Shown here piece by piece: positions 37,072 through 46,548 of a DNA stretch of 64,000 nucleotides. Both the position numbers and the translations under genes were made by a program. The notes beneath the pieces are model-generated. The model did not search any database. It was not told the origin of the DNA and saw only the letters and a list, made by a program, of their open reading frames with translations. Positions within the stretch are counted from its first letter, which is position 1. Each line of letters starts with the position of its first letter. Origin of the DNA: Nocardia goodfellowii (GTDB taxonomy: Bacteria > Actinomycetota > Actinomycetes > Mycobacteriales > Mycobacteriaceae); contig NZ_JAGGMR010000001.1 in assembly GCF_017875645.1 (NCBI RefSeq), positions 1,054,001-1,118,000 on the forward strand, read 5' to 3'.

Positions 37072-37914
37072 TCACTCCGGTTTGTGCGCCAGTACCGCGA
37101 ACATGGTCACGGACAAATGGATGTCCCCGTTGTCGGCTCCCCGCCGCAGCTCCGCGAGCAGTTCGTCGCGCTGTGTCTCGGTGATCGAGCCGCGCGCCAC
37201 CGCCATCGCCGAAATGCGGTGCACCAGTGAGCCGGCGCCGACGGTGCGGTCTTGGATCAGGGCGTGCGAACCGATCTCGTCGATGACCAGGCCCGCCTTG
37301 GTGAGCAGACCCGGCAGTCGCCGCCCGGCGAACGGGTTCGTGGTCGCCGCGATCAGCGTGTCGATGACCCCCCGCACCGTGGCAAGGTCGCCGGGATGCA
37401 CGATGGCGGTGCCCCAGTCGACGTCGACCACCACGGCGCGGCCGCCGGGCCGCAGCACGCGGGCGATTTCGGTGGCGGCGCGCGCGGGCGCGGTGAGGTG
37501 CTGGAACACGCGCTCGCACAGCGCGGCGTCGAAGCTGTCCGCGCCGAACGGCAGGCCGTAGGCGTCGCCGGTGTGGAATTTGGCTCGCGAGCCCGCGTCA
37601 GCGGCGCGGCGCTCGGCCGAGGCGAGCAGGTGCGGGTCGGGTTCGACGCCGATCGCGGTGCCGGTCGGGCCGACCGCGTCGGCGAACACCAGTACTTCCG
37701 ATCCGGTGCCGGAGCCGATATCGAGCGCGCGCTCACCGGGTCGCAGCGCGAGCGCGTCGTGCGCCCACTTCCGCAGCCGGTGGATGCCGGGCAGTGCTGC
37801 TTGCAGGTCACGCACGTCGACCAGTTGGTCCTGGCCGGCGCGGTCGAAACGGTCCGGACGCGGTGCGTAGGTATCCCTGAGTCCATCCGAGGATGAGGCC
37901 GTCGTCTGAGGCAT
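37072..37914 (-). CDS. Class I SAM-dependent methyltransferase
   Basis: The protein has 280 residues. Motif I is ALDIGSGTGSEVLVFADAVG, the acidic end of strand 2 is IGVEPDPHL, and motif IV-like CERVFQHLTAPARAATEIAR is followed by LRPGGRAVVVDVDW. This fits the UbiE/Coq5-like group acting on small molecules. The ATG at 37914 (MPQTTAS) is preferred; an ATG at 37926 would add four residues. Substrate unknown. Confidence 0.82.
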   Translation of the reverse strand: MPQTTASSSDGLRDTYAPRPDRFDRAGQDQLVDVRDLQAALPGIHRLRKWAHDALALRPGERALDIGSGTGSEVLVFADAVGPTGTAIGVEPDPHLLASAERRAADAGSRAKFHTGDAYGLPFGADSFDAALCERVFQHLTAPARAATEIARVLRPGGRAVVVDVDWGTAIVHPGDLATVRGVIDTLIAATTNPFAGRRLPGLLTKAGLVIDEIGSHALIQDRTVGAGSLVHRISAMAVARGSITETQRDELLAELRRGADNGDIHLSVTMFAVLAHKPE

Positions 37915-37989
37915 GGCCGGGAGCATACGCCCAGCTGTGACGCAGCGCACTCGGATGTCCGGCCAGCCCGAGGTGGGATGATCGATGCC

Positions 37990-38571
37990 ATGACCGTCAA
38001 GTTGTGTCTCGCCCAGGAACCGGAGGCGGATCGACTGCTCTCCGAGGATCCCTTCGCACTGCTCACCGGCATGCTGCTGGATCAGCAGTACCCGCTCGAG
38101 CACGCCTTCCGCGGCCCGAAGAAGATCGCCGACCGGATGGACGGATTCGACATCCACAAGATCGCCGCCGCCGACCCGGCTGCCTTCGAGGAGCTCTGCT
38201 CCACACCGCCGGCCATCCATCGCTACGGCCGCTCGATGGCCCGCCGCACCCTGGAGCTGGCGCGGTACGTCCTCGACCACTACCACGGCGATACCGCGGC
38301 CATCTGGACCGAGGGTGACCCGGACGGCAAGGAGGTCTTGCGGCGACTCGAGGAGCTGCCCGGTTACGGCAACCAGAAGGCGCGGATCTTCTTGGCGCTG
38401 TTGGGCAAACAGCTCGACGTGCGGCCCCCGGGCTGGGAGCAGGCGGCCGGAGCCTATGCCGAGCACAACTCGCGCCGCTCGGCCGCCGACATCGTGGACC
38501 AGGAGTCGCTGCTCGAGGTGCGCGCCTTCAAGAAAGCGGCGAAAGCGGCCGCCAAAGCCGCGGGCAAGTAA
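37990..38571 (+). CDS. HhH-GPD-type base excision repair protein
   Basis: This protein of about 193 residues has the short actinobacterial HhH-GPD layout: LLTGMLLDQQYPLEHAFRGP, then the hairpin LEELPGYGNQKARIFLALLG and a C-terminal Lys/Ala-rich tail (FKKAAKAAAKAAG). It is predicted to recognise damaged bases, but the glycosylase specificity is unknown. AGGTGGG lies 13 bases before ATG 37990 and just before ATG 37978; homologues start like the later one. Confidence 0.82.
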   Translation: MTVKLCLAQEPEADRLLSEDPFALLTGMLLDQQYPLEHAFRGPKKIADRMDGFDIHKIAAADPAAFEELCSTPPAIHRYGRSMARRTLELARYVLDHYHGDTAAIWTEGDPDGKEVLRRLEELPGYGNQKARIFLALLGKQLDVRPPGWEQAAGAYAEHNSRRSAADIVDQESLLEVRAFKKAAKAAAKAAGK

Positions 38572-38663
38572 GAATCCTCCTGCGTTTTTCCCTCGTCACC
38601 AGCTGTTTCCCCGAGGAAGCTTGGCCCTCGAGCAAGCACCACCGAGATGAGGGATTGCAGTAC

Positions 38664-39377
38664 ATGAGGATGAGGAAGCTGGCCGTCGTGGCCGCACTGG
38701 TGACGGTGGCGACCGGGGTTGCCGCGGGCAGTTCCGGCGCGGCGCCCGAAGCCGACGGTGGAGTGATCAATTTCCGCGCCGAACAGACCGAGACGTCCGC
38801 GATCGTGCACACCGACGCCGGCTCGATCGTGGTCGAGGACGACGCGCTGAAGATCAAGGCGGCCGACGGCACCACCGTCGCGGGTACCCCGCTGAAGTAC
38901 AAACTGGATGACTTCGAACTTCCGATCGCCGCCGAGATCTCCGGGCGCACAGCGGTTTTGACGCCGCAGCTCGACGCGAGCAAGGCGGTCTACAAGCCGG
39001 TCGCCCTGCCGTTCGAGGACAAGGCGCCGTGGAAGACCGAATACGAACGTGAGCAGGCTGCCTGGTCCCGCCTGACCTCCACCATCTCCATGGGTGCGAC
39101 GGTCGGCACCCTGGTCGGTGGCCTGGGCGGTGCGGCTGTCGGCTGCGTGCTGGGCGGCGTGCTCGGCGGCGTCATTGTCGGCGGCACGGTGGTCGGCCTG
39201 TTCGGCCCGTTCATTCCGGCCGCGCTCGCCGGCTGCCTCGGCGGCATCGCCATCGTCGGGGCCCTGGGCACCGTCGCCGGGCAGATCCTCGTGACCGCGC
39301 CGGTCGCGATCGGCGCGGCGATCCAATACTTCACCACCATCAATCAGCCGTTCGTGGCACCCGCGCCGGCCAAGTAG
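38664..39377 (+). CDS. Secreted protein with glycine-zipper hydrophobic domain
   Basis: The 237-residue protein has a Sec signal (KLAVVAALVTVATGVAAGSS), a soluble beta-rich part (residues about 30-125), then a long Gly/Ala/Val-rich hydrophobic segment (TLVGGLGGAAVGCVLGGVLG and continuing to about residue 220). The glycine-zipper pattern suggests insertion in a membrane or oligomer formation. The ATG at 38664 follows GAGGGA; an ATG two codons later is possible. Family not recognised. Similar secreted proteins are common in Nocardia and Rhodococcus. Confidence 0.65.
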   Translation: MRMRKLAVVAALVTVATGVAAGSSGAAPEADGGVINFRAEQTETSAIVHTDAGSIVVEDDALKIKAADGTTVAGTPLKYKLDDFELPIAAEISGRTAVLTPQLDASKAVYKPVALPFEDKAPWKTEYEREQAAWSRLTSTISMGATVGTLVGGLGGAAVGCVLGGVLGGVIVGGTVVGLFGPFIPAALAGCLGGIAIVGALGTVAGQILVTAPVAIGAAIQYFTTINQPFVAPAPAK

Positions 39378-39392
39378 CCGACCCGGGAGTCC

Positions 39393-39424
39393 GCCCCGCC
39401 CAGCCCTATTCGGCTGGGCGGGGC
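39393..39424 (+). terminator. Terminator after the glycine-zipper gene
   Basis: A perfect 13-bp GC stem (39393-39405 with 39412-39424) with loop CTATTC is followed by TTTCGCGTTT. Confidence 0.8.
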
Positions 39425-39718
39425 TTTCGCGTTTCATGGGCGCTGACCTGCGAAGACAACTGTGTCATGCGGCACCTCCGAAAGCTGGGGCTTGGTCTGA
39501 GGTCCCTGTCGATGTTAACTTCGTATGGTGTCTACCAGTCCCTCCATCGCGTTGCGGGTCACCTATGTGACTGCCGCGCTGGGGTTGCGGCTGCCTTTGA
39601 CGCGGGAGCTGTGTTGTTCCCGCTGTCGCGGCTGAGTTCTGTCGAACCGGCCGCCTCGTCGCCGACCCCGTAGACATGTCCCCGCCTCTGGCCGGGACCC
39701 AAAGCTTGGACTCCGCAC
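39425..39718 (+). other. Intergenic region before the ROK regulator gene
   Basis: No convincing gene lies here (a 68-codon frame at 39467 lacks a ribosome site). It should carry the ROK promoter. I see a TATGGT -10-like box (39524-39529) and a small dyad GTCAC-N4-GTGAC (39558-39571) that could be an operator. Evidence is weak. Confidence 0.35.
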
Positions 39719-40990
39719 ATGGCTCTCTCCACCCTCGAACGGTCCGGTTCCCGCGTTGCCGCCGCCGGTCGTCCCCGCGTTCAGCGTCCGGTCATCGCAC
39801 CGGAATTCCGGATCGGCGACAACCCCGCGGCAGCCGTCCTGCGGGCCGCGACCAGCGGGCCCGTCTCGCGCGACAATGCCGCGCGCACAACCGGTTCCAG
39901 CATCGCGACGGTGAACCGTCAGGTATCGGCGCTGCTCGCCGCGGGGCTGCTGCGCGAACGTCCCGAGCTGGCGACCTCGGGCGCGGTGGGCCGCCCCCGG
40001 GTGCCGTTCGAAGTCGACAACGACGCCTACCTGACGCTCGGCATCCACATCGGCGCCGCCGCCACCAAAATCGTGGTCGCCGATCTGCGCGGGCGAATCC
40101 TCGGCGGGCTCGCCATCGCCACTCCCCAGACCGGCCAGGATTTCGCCACCACCACCGTGGCCCGCAGCGCGAAGGCTTTCTTACAGCGCTGGCACCGGCG
40201 AAAACCACTCTGGGCCGGCGCCGCCATCGGTGGCCGCGTCGACCCGGCCACCGGTCTGGTCGACCACCCCAAACTCGGCTGGCAGGGCGCCGCGCTCGGC
40301 GCTGTTCTCGGTGATGTGCTGGAACTGCCGGTGTCGGTGGCCCCGCACGTCGAGGCCATGGCCGCCGCCGAGCTGCTGCTGCCCACCCCCGAGCCGCGCA
40401 CCGGACAGGAACGCGGTAGCAGCCTCTACTTCTATGTCCGCGAAATGGCGGGCATCGCGGTGACTTTCGACGGCCGCGTGCACACCCCGAGCAACGGCCC
40501 CGGGTCCATCGCCCACTTGCCCACCGGCTCCCAGGTGCAGTGCACCTGCGGTCGGCGCGGCTGCTTGGAAGTGACCGTCGGCGACCGCTCGCTGCACGCG
40601 CGCGCGGTCGGCCTCGGCATCATCCCGGCGCACAACGGAACCGCGGGCACCACCATCGCCGATCTGTACCGCGCGGCGGAATCCGGTTCCGCTCCGGCCC
40701 AGGACCTGCTCCGGGAACGAGCCACCATCCTCGGCGACACCGTCGCCCTGGTGCGCGACATGTTCAATCCCGACCGCGTCATCCTCGGCGGGCAAGCCTT
40801 CACCGGCTACCGGCCGGGCATCACCCACGTCGCCGACGCGTTCCGCCAGAGCACCACCCTGCCGCCGACCGACATCCGGATCAGCGGTTTCGGCGGCAAG
40901 GTTCAGGAATTCGCCGCGGTGGCAACGTCATTGAGCGCCATCTACGCCGATCCGCTCGCCGCGGCCCGGCGCATCGGCCTCACCGACTGA
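39719..40990 (+). CDS. ROK-family transcriptional regulator
   Basis: The 423-residue protein has an N-terminal winged helix (residues about 35-85: SRDNAARTTGSSIATVNRQV) and a ROK sugar-kinase-like domain: LGIHIGAAATKIVVADLRG, then IAHLPTGSQ followed by the zinc motif CTCGRRGCLE. ROK regulators sense sugars or sugar phosphates. No sugar transport genes are adjacent, so the regulon is elsewhere or unknown. Confidence 0.85.
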   Translation: MALSTLERSGSRVAAAGRPRVQRPVIAPEFRIGDNPAAAVLRAATSGPVSRDNAARTTGSSIATVNRQVSALLAAGLLRERPELATSGAVGRPRVPFEVDNDAYLTLGIHIGAAATKIVVADLRGRILGGLAIATPQTGQDFATTTVARSAKAFLQRWHRRKPLWAGAAIGGRVDPATGLVDHPKLGWQGAALGAVLGDVLELPVSVAPHVEAMAAAELLLPTPEPRTGQERGSSLYFYVREMAGIAVTFDGRVHTPSNGPGSIAHLPTGSQVQCTCGRRGCLEVTVGDRSLHARAVGLGIIPAHNGTAGTTIADLYRAAESGSAPAQDLLRERATILGDTVALVRDMFNPDRVILGGQAFTGYRPGITHVADAFRQSTTLPPTDIRISGFGGKVQEFAAVATSLSAIYADPLAAARRIGLTD

Positions 40991-41008
40991 GGCCCGCCGC
41001 CCGCGGAC

Positions 41009-42463
41009 TCACGGTCCGTGGGCGGCTCGCACCTCCCCGACCGCCGATTCGAGCCGCGCCAGATAGGCGTCGATATCCGGTACCGCGCTCGCGTCGGCGT
41101 GCACGGAAATGGTGACGGTGTCGCCGAGGCCGTGCACGCCGTGGGTGAGGTGCATGACCGAGCCGATGGCGGGGAACCCCGCCGTGAAACGGACAGGGCC
41201 GCCGAAAGACAGGTCCGCGGGTCCACGGTGCACGCTGGAGACGACGGTGTGACCGGCGATCGCGTCCGGAACCGTGTCGAGCGGGTACCGGTCGATATCG
41301 CGACGCAGCAGTGCGGCCGGGGTGACGGCGGTGACACGGTCTTGAACCGTGAGCAAGGGGTGTTCGGCGCGGGTGCGGCGAGCGGCCAGGGTGGCGGCGA
41401 TCTGGTCGGCGCGGCGACGGAGGTCGGGTTCGCCGATGTGCAGGTCGACGCCCAGACTGCGGTAGTTGTTGCGGGACAGGCTCTTTCCCGGCAGCGCCAT
41501 CGGAACCTGGGCGCCGGAACTGTCCACAGGCTTCCCCAGGGATGCGAGATGGTTGGGGAGAGCCAGCGAGACGGCGGTCAGGGCGACCACGGTCACCGTC
41601 CGGCCGGGGATACGCAGTTCGTCGCTGGGGTACACCAGCATTCGGGCCTGATGCGCGGTGTCCCGTTCGGCGTTGGCCCGATTCACCAGGCTGGGGACGA
41701 AACTCGGTCCGGGGCCCGGCAGGAGCCCCGTTTCGGTGAGCTCGGCCAAGGTCTGCTGTGCGCGATAAGCGTGGAAACCGCGCACCATCGTTTGCGCCAC
41801 CTGTATCGGTGCTCGCAGCAAACCGGCCACACCAGCTGTCACCCCGAACGCGGTCACCGATTCCCTGACCAGCCGAAATCCTGGGCGGCACCGGGGATGC
41901 CGCGGCGGTCGGCTGGGCTCGGCATGGGCTGGGTGGACATGGGCTGGGTCGGCCCCACCGAAAAGCATGCGGGCCAACTCCGCGGCGCGTTTGCCGTCCG
42001 CCAGCGCGTGCGACATCTGTATCACCACCACGGTGGCCAGTTCGGCCGGATCGGATCGCATCGGTGCACCGGCGATTCCGCGGAACACGTGCAGCCGCCA
42101 CGGCCGGTCCGCCGCATCCACACCGGTATCGAGCAACTCCCCCAGCGCCGCCTGCACATGGGCCCAATCCGGCCGGGGCAGAGCATGTTCCACGAACTGG
42201 TCGGCCGCGAACTCGCATCGCACCCAGGACGGATAGTCGAGATCACCGGGCACCTCCCGCAGTCGCACCCGCAGATCCGGGATGAGCGCACCGCGCTGTT
42301 CGACGTGTGCGCGTAACTCGTCGGTCGGCACCCCCGAGTCCGCGAAGCTGTACAGCAGGAACAGGTCGTTGCGGGTGCGCTTGGACAGCCAGTATATGGT
42401 GGCGTCCGCTGGGGCCGTGCGGTTTCGGCCGTGCGTGCGCTGTCCCCTGGTCCGAATAACCAC
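41009..42463 (-). CDS. WS/DGAT-like acyltransferase-fold protein
   Basis: This protein of about 484 residues has the wax ester synthase/diacylglycerol acyltransferase fold. The N-terminal half ends with [20 protein letters not shown], where the catalytic HHxxxDG is present as SHALADG (the first His is Ser, the second is kept). The C-terminal half contains [20 protein letters not shown] and [20 protein letters not shown], the family's second domain. GTG 42463 is the best start near AGGGTCG, but the N-terminus is uncertain. Mycolate actinomycetes carry many such paralogues for triacylglycerol synthesis; this one may have altered activity. Confidence 0.78.
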   Translation of the reverse strand: MVIRTRGQRTHGRNRTAPADATIYWLSKRTRNDLFLLYSFADSGVPTDELRAHVEQRGALIPDLRVRLREVPGDLDYPSWVRCEFAADQFVEHALPRPDWAHVQAALGELLDTGVDAADRPWRLHVFRGIAGAPMRSDPAELATVVVIQMSHALADGKRAAELARMLFGGADPAHVHPAHAEPSRPPRHPRCRPGFRLVRESVTAFGVTAGVAGLLRAPIQVAQTMVRGFHAYRAQQTLAELTETGLLPGPGPSFVPSLVNRANAERDTAHQARMLVYPSDELRIPGRTVTVVALTAVSLALPNHLASLGKPVDSSGAQVPMALPGKSLSRNNYRSLGVDLHIGEPDLRRRADQIAATLAARRTRAEHPLLTVQDRVTAVTPAALLRRDIDRYPLDTVPDAIAGHTVVSSVHRGPADLSFGGPVRFTAGFPAIGSVMHLTHGVHGLGDTVTISVHADASAVPDIDAYLARLESAVGEVRAAHGP

Positions 42464-42595
42464 GCAGGCGACCCTATCGGTACCGGCGCACACGGTGCGC
42501 CCGGCCGGATTTCGCAAACCCATCGATTCCCGGCGCAGCCGCTGCTACCGTCTGTAGTAGAACCATTCCACTCACCCAGGGGCGGGGTGCAGGCC

Positions 42596-44233
42596 ATGAC
42601 CATTCCGGTAGCTCGCAAGGCAAGTGCGCAGGCGGACGCGACGGATCAGCGATATCAGGCGGCCGCGTTCCTGAAACGGTCGATCAACAAGATCTTCCCC
42701 ACGCACTGGTCGTTCCTGCTCGGTGAGATCGCGCTGTACACCTTCATCATCCTGCTCTTGTCCGGGGTGTATCTGACCTTGTACTTCGACCCGTCGATGA
42801 GCGAGGTCGTCTACGACGGCGCCTATCAACCGCTGCGCGGCGTCACCATGTCCCGCGCCTACGAGACCTCGCTGAACCTCTCCTTCGAGGTGCGCGGCGG
42901 CTTGTTCGTGCGGCAGGTACACCACTGGGCCGCCCTGCTTTTCGCGGCATCGATCATCGTGCACCTGTTCCGCGTCTTCTTCACCGGCGCGTTTCGCAAA
43001 CCGCGCGAAGCGAACTGGGTGATCGGCGCGATTCTGCTGATCCTGGCCATGTTCGAGGGCTACTTCGGTTACTCCCTGCCGGACGATCTGCTCTCCGGCA
43101 CCGGCCTGCGGGCGGCGTTCTCCTCGATCACCCTGGGCGTGCCGGTGGCCGGCACCTGGTTGCACTGGTTGCTGTTCGGCGGCGACTACCCGGGCACCAT
43201 CATCATTCCGCGTCTGTTCATCGCGCATGTGCTGCTCATTCCCGGCATCATGCTGGCGCTGATCGCGGCGCACATCGCGCTGGTCTGGTATCAGAAGCAC
43301 ACCCAGTACCCGGGTCCCGGCCGGTCGGAGAAAAACGTGATCGGCGCGCGGATCGTGCCGGTGTTCTCGCTGGATCAGGGCGCGTTCTTCGCCTTCACGC
43401 TGGGCATCGTCGCGATCATGGGCGGCCTGCTGCAGATCAATCCGGTATGGAACATGGGTCCGTACAACCCGGCGATGATCTCGGCGGGTACCGCGCCCGA
43501 TTTCTACATGATGTGGACCGACGGCATGATGCGGCTCATCCCGCCGTGGGAGCTGTACATCTTCGGGCACACGGTGCCCGGGTCGTTCTGGGGCGCGCTG
43601 ATCATGGGGCTGGTCTTCACCCTGCTGATCGCCTACCCGTGGATCGAGAAGCGGCTCACCAAAGACGTTGCGCCGCACAACCTCCTGCAGCGGCCGCGGG
43701 ATGTACCGGTACGCACCGCGATCGGTGCCATGGTGATCACCTTCTATCTGGTGCTCACGTTGACCTGCGTGAACGACGTCATCGCCTTCAAGTTCGACAT
43801 CTCGCTGAACGCGACGACCTGGGCCGGGCGCATCGGCGTGCTGTTGCTTCCACCGCTGGCCTACTTCATCGCCTACCGGATCTGTCTCGGCTTGCAACGC
43901 AGTGACCGGGCCGTCCTCGAACACGGGATCGAGACCGGCGTGATCCGCCGGCTGGCGCACGGGGAATACATCGAACTGCATCAGCCGCTGGGGCCGGTCG
44001 ACGAGCACGGGCACCCGGTTCCGCTGGAGTACCAGGGCGCACCGGTGCCGAAGAAGATGAACCAGCTCGGCGCCGCGGGCAAACCAGGCACCGGCAGCTT
44101 CTTCCGGGCCGATCCTTGGCAAGAATCCGAACGCAACCTGGCGTCCGACCACGAAGCGGAACGTAAACAACTCGCGGTGCTACGCCGGGTGCAGGAGCAG
44201 AATCAGGCGCCGGGTAACGGGCACCAGAAGTAA
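42596..44233 (+). CDS. qcrB: Cytochrome bc1 complex cytochrome b subunit (QcrB paralogue)
   Basis: The protein has 545 residues. Haem ligands are His109/His123 ([16 protein letters not shown]) and His211/His226 ([18 protein letters not shown]). The Qo-site region has [11 protein letters not shown] followed by IPPWELY. The C-terminal extension after the last helix matches actinobacterial QcrB, which pairs with QcrA and di-haem QcrC in the bcc-aa3 supercomplex. None of qcrC, qcrA or ctaE is adjacent: the neighbours are a WS/DGAT-like gene and DUF397. The gene therefore looks like a lone copy, and a regular qcrCAB operon is expected elsewhere. A terminator follows. Confidence 0.9.
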   Translation: MTIPVARKASAQADATDQRYQAAAFLKRSINKIFPTHWSFLLGEIALYTFIILLLSGVYLTLYFDPSMSEVVYDGAYQPLRGVTMSRAYETSLNLSFEVRGGLFVRQVHHWAALLFAASIIVHLFRVFFTGAFRKPREANWVIGAILLILAMFEGYFGYSLPDDLLSGTGLRAAFSSITLGVPVAGTWLHWLLFGGDYPGTIIIPRLFIAHVLLIPGIMLALIAAHIALVWYQKHTQYPGPGRSEKNVIGARIVPVFSLDQGAFFAFTLGIVAIMGGLLQINPVWNMGPYNPAMISAGTAPDFYMMWTDGMMRLIPPWELYIFGHTVPGSFWGALIMGLVFTLLIAYPWIEKRLTKDVAPHNLLQRPRDVPVRTAIGAMVITFYLVLTLTCVNDVIAFKFDISLNATTWAGRIGVLLLPPLAYFIAYRICLGLQRSDRAVLEHGIETGVIRRLAHGEYIELHQPLGPVDEHGHPVPLEYQGAPVPKKMNQLGAAGKPGTGSFFRADPWQESERNLASDHEAERKQLAVLRRVQEQNQAPGNGHQK

Positions 44234-44239
44234 CACCAA

Positions 44240-44266
44240 GGCCCCGAGCCTGTGCTGCTCGGGGCC
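44240..44266 (+). terminator. Terminator after qcrB
   Basis: A 10-bp stem GGCCCCGAGC (44240-44249) with GCTCGGGGCC (44257-44266) and a 7-base loop. Confidence 0.7.
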
Positions 44267-44298
44267 CCGTGCTGACTGCTTCGGATAAAGCCTGTGTT

Positions 44299-44508
44299 TC
44301 AGGATTGTCCGAATTCCCCAGCGGATACGCCGCTGAGAAACGCATCCCATTCGCCCGGGGTGAACGCCAACACCGGGCCACATCCGTTGTCTTTGGTGTC
44401 CCGAACCGCGACGTTGCCGTCGCCCACCATCGCGACTTCCACGCAGTTCCCATCGGGACCGCTGTATGTGCTCTTATGCCACACAGCATCCGTCAAATCG
44501 AGATTCAC
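44299..44508 (-). CDS. DUF397 small protein
   Basis: This 69-residue protein has the full DUF397 pattern: AVWHKSTYSGPDGNCVEVAM, VRDTKDNGCGPVLAF and FTPGEWDAFLSGV. GTG 44508 has AAGGAG 8 bases upstream, so longer frames are rejected. DUF397 genes usually follow a gene for an XRE-type regulator (BldB/WhiJ-like systems in Streptomyces). Here none is adjacent, so it is an orphan. Role unknown. Confidence 0.85.
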   Translation of the reverse strand: MNLDLTDAVWHKSTYSGPDGNCVEVAMVGDGNVAVRDTKDNGCGPVLAFTPGEWDAFLSGVSAGEFGQS

Positions 44509-44921
44509 AGCACTAGCTCCTTTGCCATGTCGAAACCAGGAATTTTCTTCGGACCGTTTCCAGCGTCGAAACTCGGCGAGACCGCCGAATCTCCCTGCGC
44601 GCCCGTAAGCCGCGCGCAACATTTACGGTGCGTCTTTTCGCACTGTAGTTCGAGGTGAATTACACCCCCGGGGCTGTCCCCGCGCTTGAAACAGTAGCAG
44701 GTATCCGCAGAATTTGCCGATGTCTTGCTCGGTCAAACCTCAATTCTGCCAACGTTGCGAAGATGCGATGTTGCTATAACTTTGCTAGCTGTCCACATTC
44801 TTTCCACAGGACGATCTACCGCAAACTTTTGGTCGCCGTGATTAGCTCGTGATACGTCACCTATCGCGTTTCTAGATCAACCGGGGTACCCCGCGAGCGA
44901 TGCATCGTGGATGATGGTTTC
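44509..44921. other. Intergenic region of lower GC
   Basis: I see no gene in 413 bp. The stretch is clearly more AT-rich than its surroundings (for example TTGCTATAACTTTGCTAGC near 44771). It should contain the promoters of the DUF397 gene (-) and of the DUF309-gluQ operon (+). The base composition hints at older transferred DNA or a lost gene. Confidence 0.4.
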
Positions 44922-45548
44922 ATGGTCGAACGCCCCCGCGACGAGGCAGGTCGCGCCCGCAACCCCCGTCCCCGTGACCGATTCGGTCGCCCGCTGCCGC
45001 TCGGCAGCGTCGGCGTACCGCGAATTCCCGATGATCTAGAACTCCCGCCCCAGCAAACTCTAAACCTGGCGCAGCAACTGCTGGATGACGGCTTGGCATT
45101 CAACGCGCACGAGGTATTAGAGGCGGCATGGAAGAACGGACCGTTCGCCGAAAGGATGCTGTGGCAGGCTCTGGCGCAATACGCGGTCGGAATCACGCAC
45201 ATCCAGCGGGAAAATCCCAAGGGTGCGCGCACGCTACTGGAGCGCGCGGTGACCCGGTTGCTCAGCTACGCGCCAGTAGATAGCGGAGAATCGAACAGCG
45301 GTCCGAATATTGACAATTGCGAAGACAATCAAGGCGACTACCAAATTGCGAAAGCGACGCGAACCGAGGGTCCGGAGGCGGTAGCGCAGCGTGCCCGCGC
45401 CGAGCCCGGCGAGCACCCCCGATCTGGCGCCGTGCCATACGGGATCGACCGCGACGGACTCATCGCGCACGCCCGCGGGCTACTGGCGGCACTCGACGCC
45501 GGGACGCCGATCGGCCCGGAGGATCTGAAGCCGCGCCTGGCAAAATGA
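44922..45548 (+). CDS. DUF309 protein with an insertion
   Basis: The 208-residue protein has the DUF309 core: RARNPRPRDRFGRPLPLGS, then FNAHEVLEAAWKNGPFAERM and LWQALAQYAVGITHIQ. The family normally continues to a closing PYGID motif after a short loop. Here about 50 extra residues (SYAPVDSG ... RSGAVPYGID) separate the two, and this stretch contains one copy of a 26-bp repeat. The frame is intact. The gene overlaps gluQ by ATGA. Family function unknown. The ATG at 44922 matches the usual N-terminus; an ATG at 44907 adds five residues. Confidence 0.82.
   Translation: MVERPRDEAGRARNPRPRDRFGRPLPLGSVGVPRIPDDLELPPQQTLNLAQQLLDDGLAFNAHEVLEAAWKNGPFAERMLWQALAQYAVGITHIQRENPKGARTLLERAVTRLLSYAPVDSGESNSGPNIDNCEDNQGDYQIAKATRTEGPEAVAQRARAEPGEHPRSGAVPYGIDRDGLIAHARGLLAALDAGTPIGPEDLKPRLAK
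45368..45393 (+). repeat. 26-bp direct repeat, copy A
   Basis: GGGTCCGGAGGCGGTAGCGC followed by AGCGTG, identical to copy B at 46549 in 25 of 26 positions, lies inside the DUF309 gene within its extra segment. Confidence 0.8.
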
Positions 45549-46492
45549 TCTCCGTGCACACCGACCCCGCCCAGCAGTCGACCGCGGGCGCGGGCCGGTA
45601 CGCACCGAGTCCCAGCGGAGATCTGCACCTGGGCAATCTGCGCACCGCTGTGCTGGCCTGGCTCTTCGCACGCAGCACCGGACGCCGCTTCCTGATGCGC
45701 ATCGAAGACCTGGACCGAGTCCGCCCGGGCGCCGCCGAACGCCAGCTCGCCGACCTGGCCGCCATCGGCTTGGACTGGGACGGCCCGGTGGTCCGGCAAT
45801 CCGAGCGGCTGCCGCGCTACACCGCGGCCATCGATCAGCTCACCGCCGCCGGCCGCACCTACGAATGCTTCTGCACCCGAAGGGAAATCCAGCAGGCCGC
45901 GACCGCGCCGCACGGACCGATGGGCGCCTACCCGGGCACCTGCCGGACGCTCACCGCCGAGGCGCGGGCCCGGCATCTCGCCGACGGCCGCCCCGCCGCA
46001 CTGCGCTTACGCGCGGACACCACCGACTTCGAGATCATCGACGAACTACACGGCCGCTACCGCGGCGCGGTAGACGACCTGGTGCTGCGCCGCGGCGACG
46101 GCCTGCCCGCCTACAACCTGGCCGTCGTGGTCGACGACGCGGCACAGGGCGTCGATCAGGTGGTGCGCGGCGACGACCTGCTCCCCTCCACCCCGCGCCA
46201 GGCTTACCTGGCCACCCTGCTCGGGTTGCCGGTCCCGCACTACGCCCATGTCCCGCTCGCGCTGAACCCGGCCGGGCAGCGGCTGGCGAAACGGGATGGC
46301 GCCGTCACGCTGGCCGACCGTCTCGCCCTCGGCAACACGCCCGAGCAAGTGATGGCGGTACTGGCCGATTCGCTCGGATATATTGCGAGCTCACCGGCCC
46401 AGCTCCTGCACCAGTTCGATCCCGCGCGGCTGCCGCGCGAGCCATGGATCGTGCGGGAGAACGGGTTGTTGCGACCCGACGCGGGTCCGTAA
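45545..46492 (+). CDS. gluQ: Glutamyl-Q tRNA(Asp) synthetase
   Basis: GluQRS attaches glutamate to the queuosine base at position 34 of tRNA(Asp), not to a tRNA 3' end. The 315-residue protein is a truncated GluRS with class I motifs HLGN (residues 28-31) and AKRDGA (KMSKS equivalent), the zinc set CFC ... GAYPGTC, and no anticodon-binding domain. ATG 45545 overlaps the DUF309 stop (ATGA). A substrate for it requires queuosine in tRNA, which fits the transporter and tgt genes downstream. Confidence 0.93.
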   Translation: MISVHTDPAQQSTAGAGRYAPSPSGDLHLGNLRTAVLAWLFARSTGRRFLMRIEDLDRVRPGAAERQLADLAAIGLDWDGPVVRQSERLPRYTAAIDQLTAAGRTYECFCTRREIQQAATAPHGPMGAYPGTCRTLTAEARARHLADGRPAALRLRADTTDFEIIDELHGRYRGAVDDLVLRRGDGLPAYNLAVVVDDAAQGVDQVVRGDDLLPSTPRQAYLATLLGLPVPHYAHVPLALNPAGQRLAKRDGAVTLADRLALGNTPEQVMAVLADSLGYIASSPAQLLHQFDPARLPREPWIVRENGLLRPDAGP

Positions 46493-46548
46493 CGTACGCA
46501 GGCGACCGAAGTTGGCTGATCGACCGATCACGACGCGGGCCGAGCTCA

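Noticed and set aside
37936..37951. CRP-like site between the methyltransferase and HhH-GPD genes
   Set aside because: It matches 8 of 10 positions, but in a GC-rich context where such hits are frequent, and nothing else supports it.
39467..39673. 68-codon frame before the ROK gene
   Set aside because: No ribosome binding site, no domain, and it lies in a probable promoter region.
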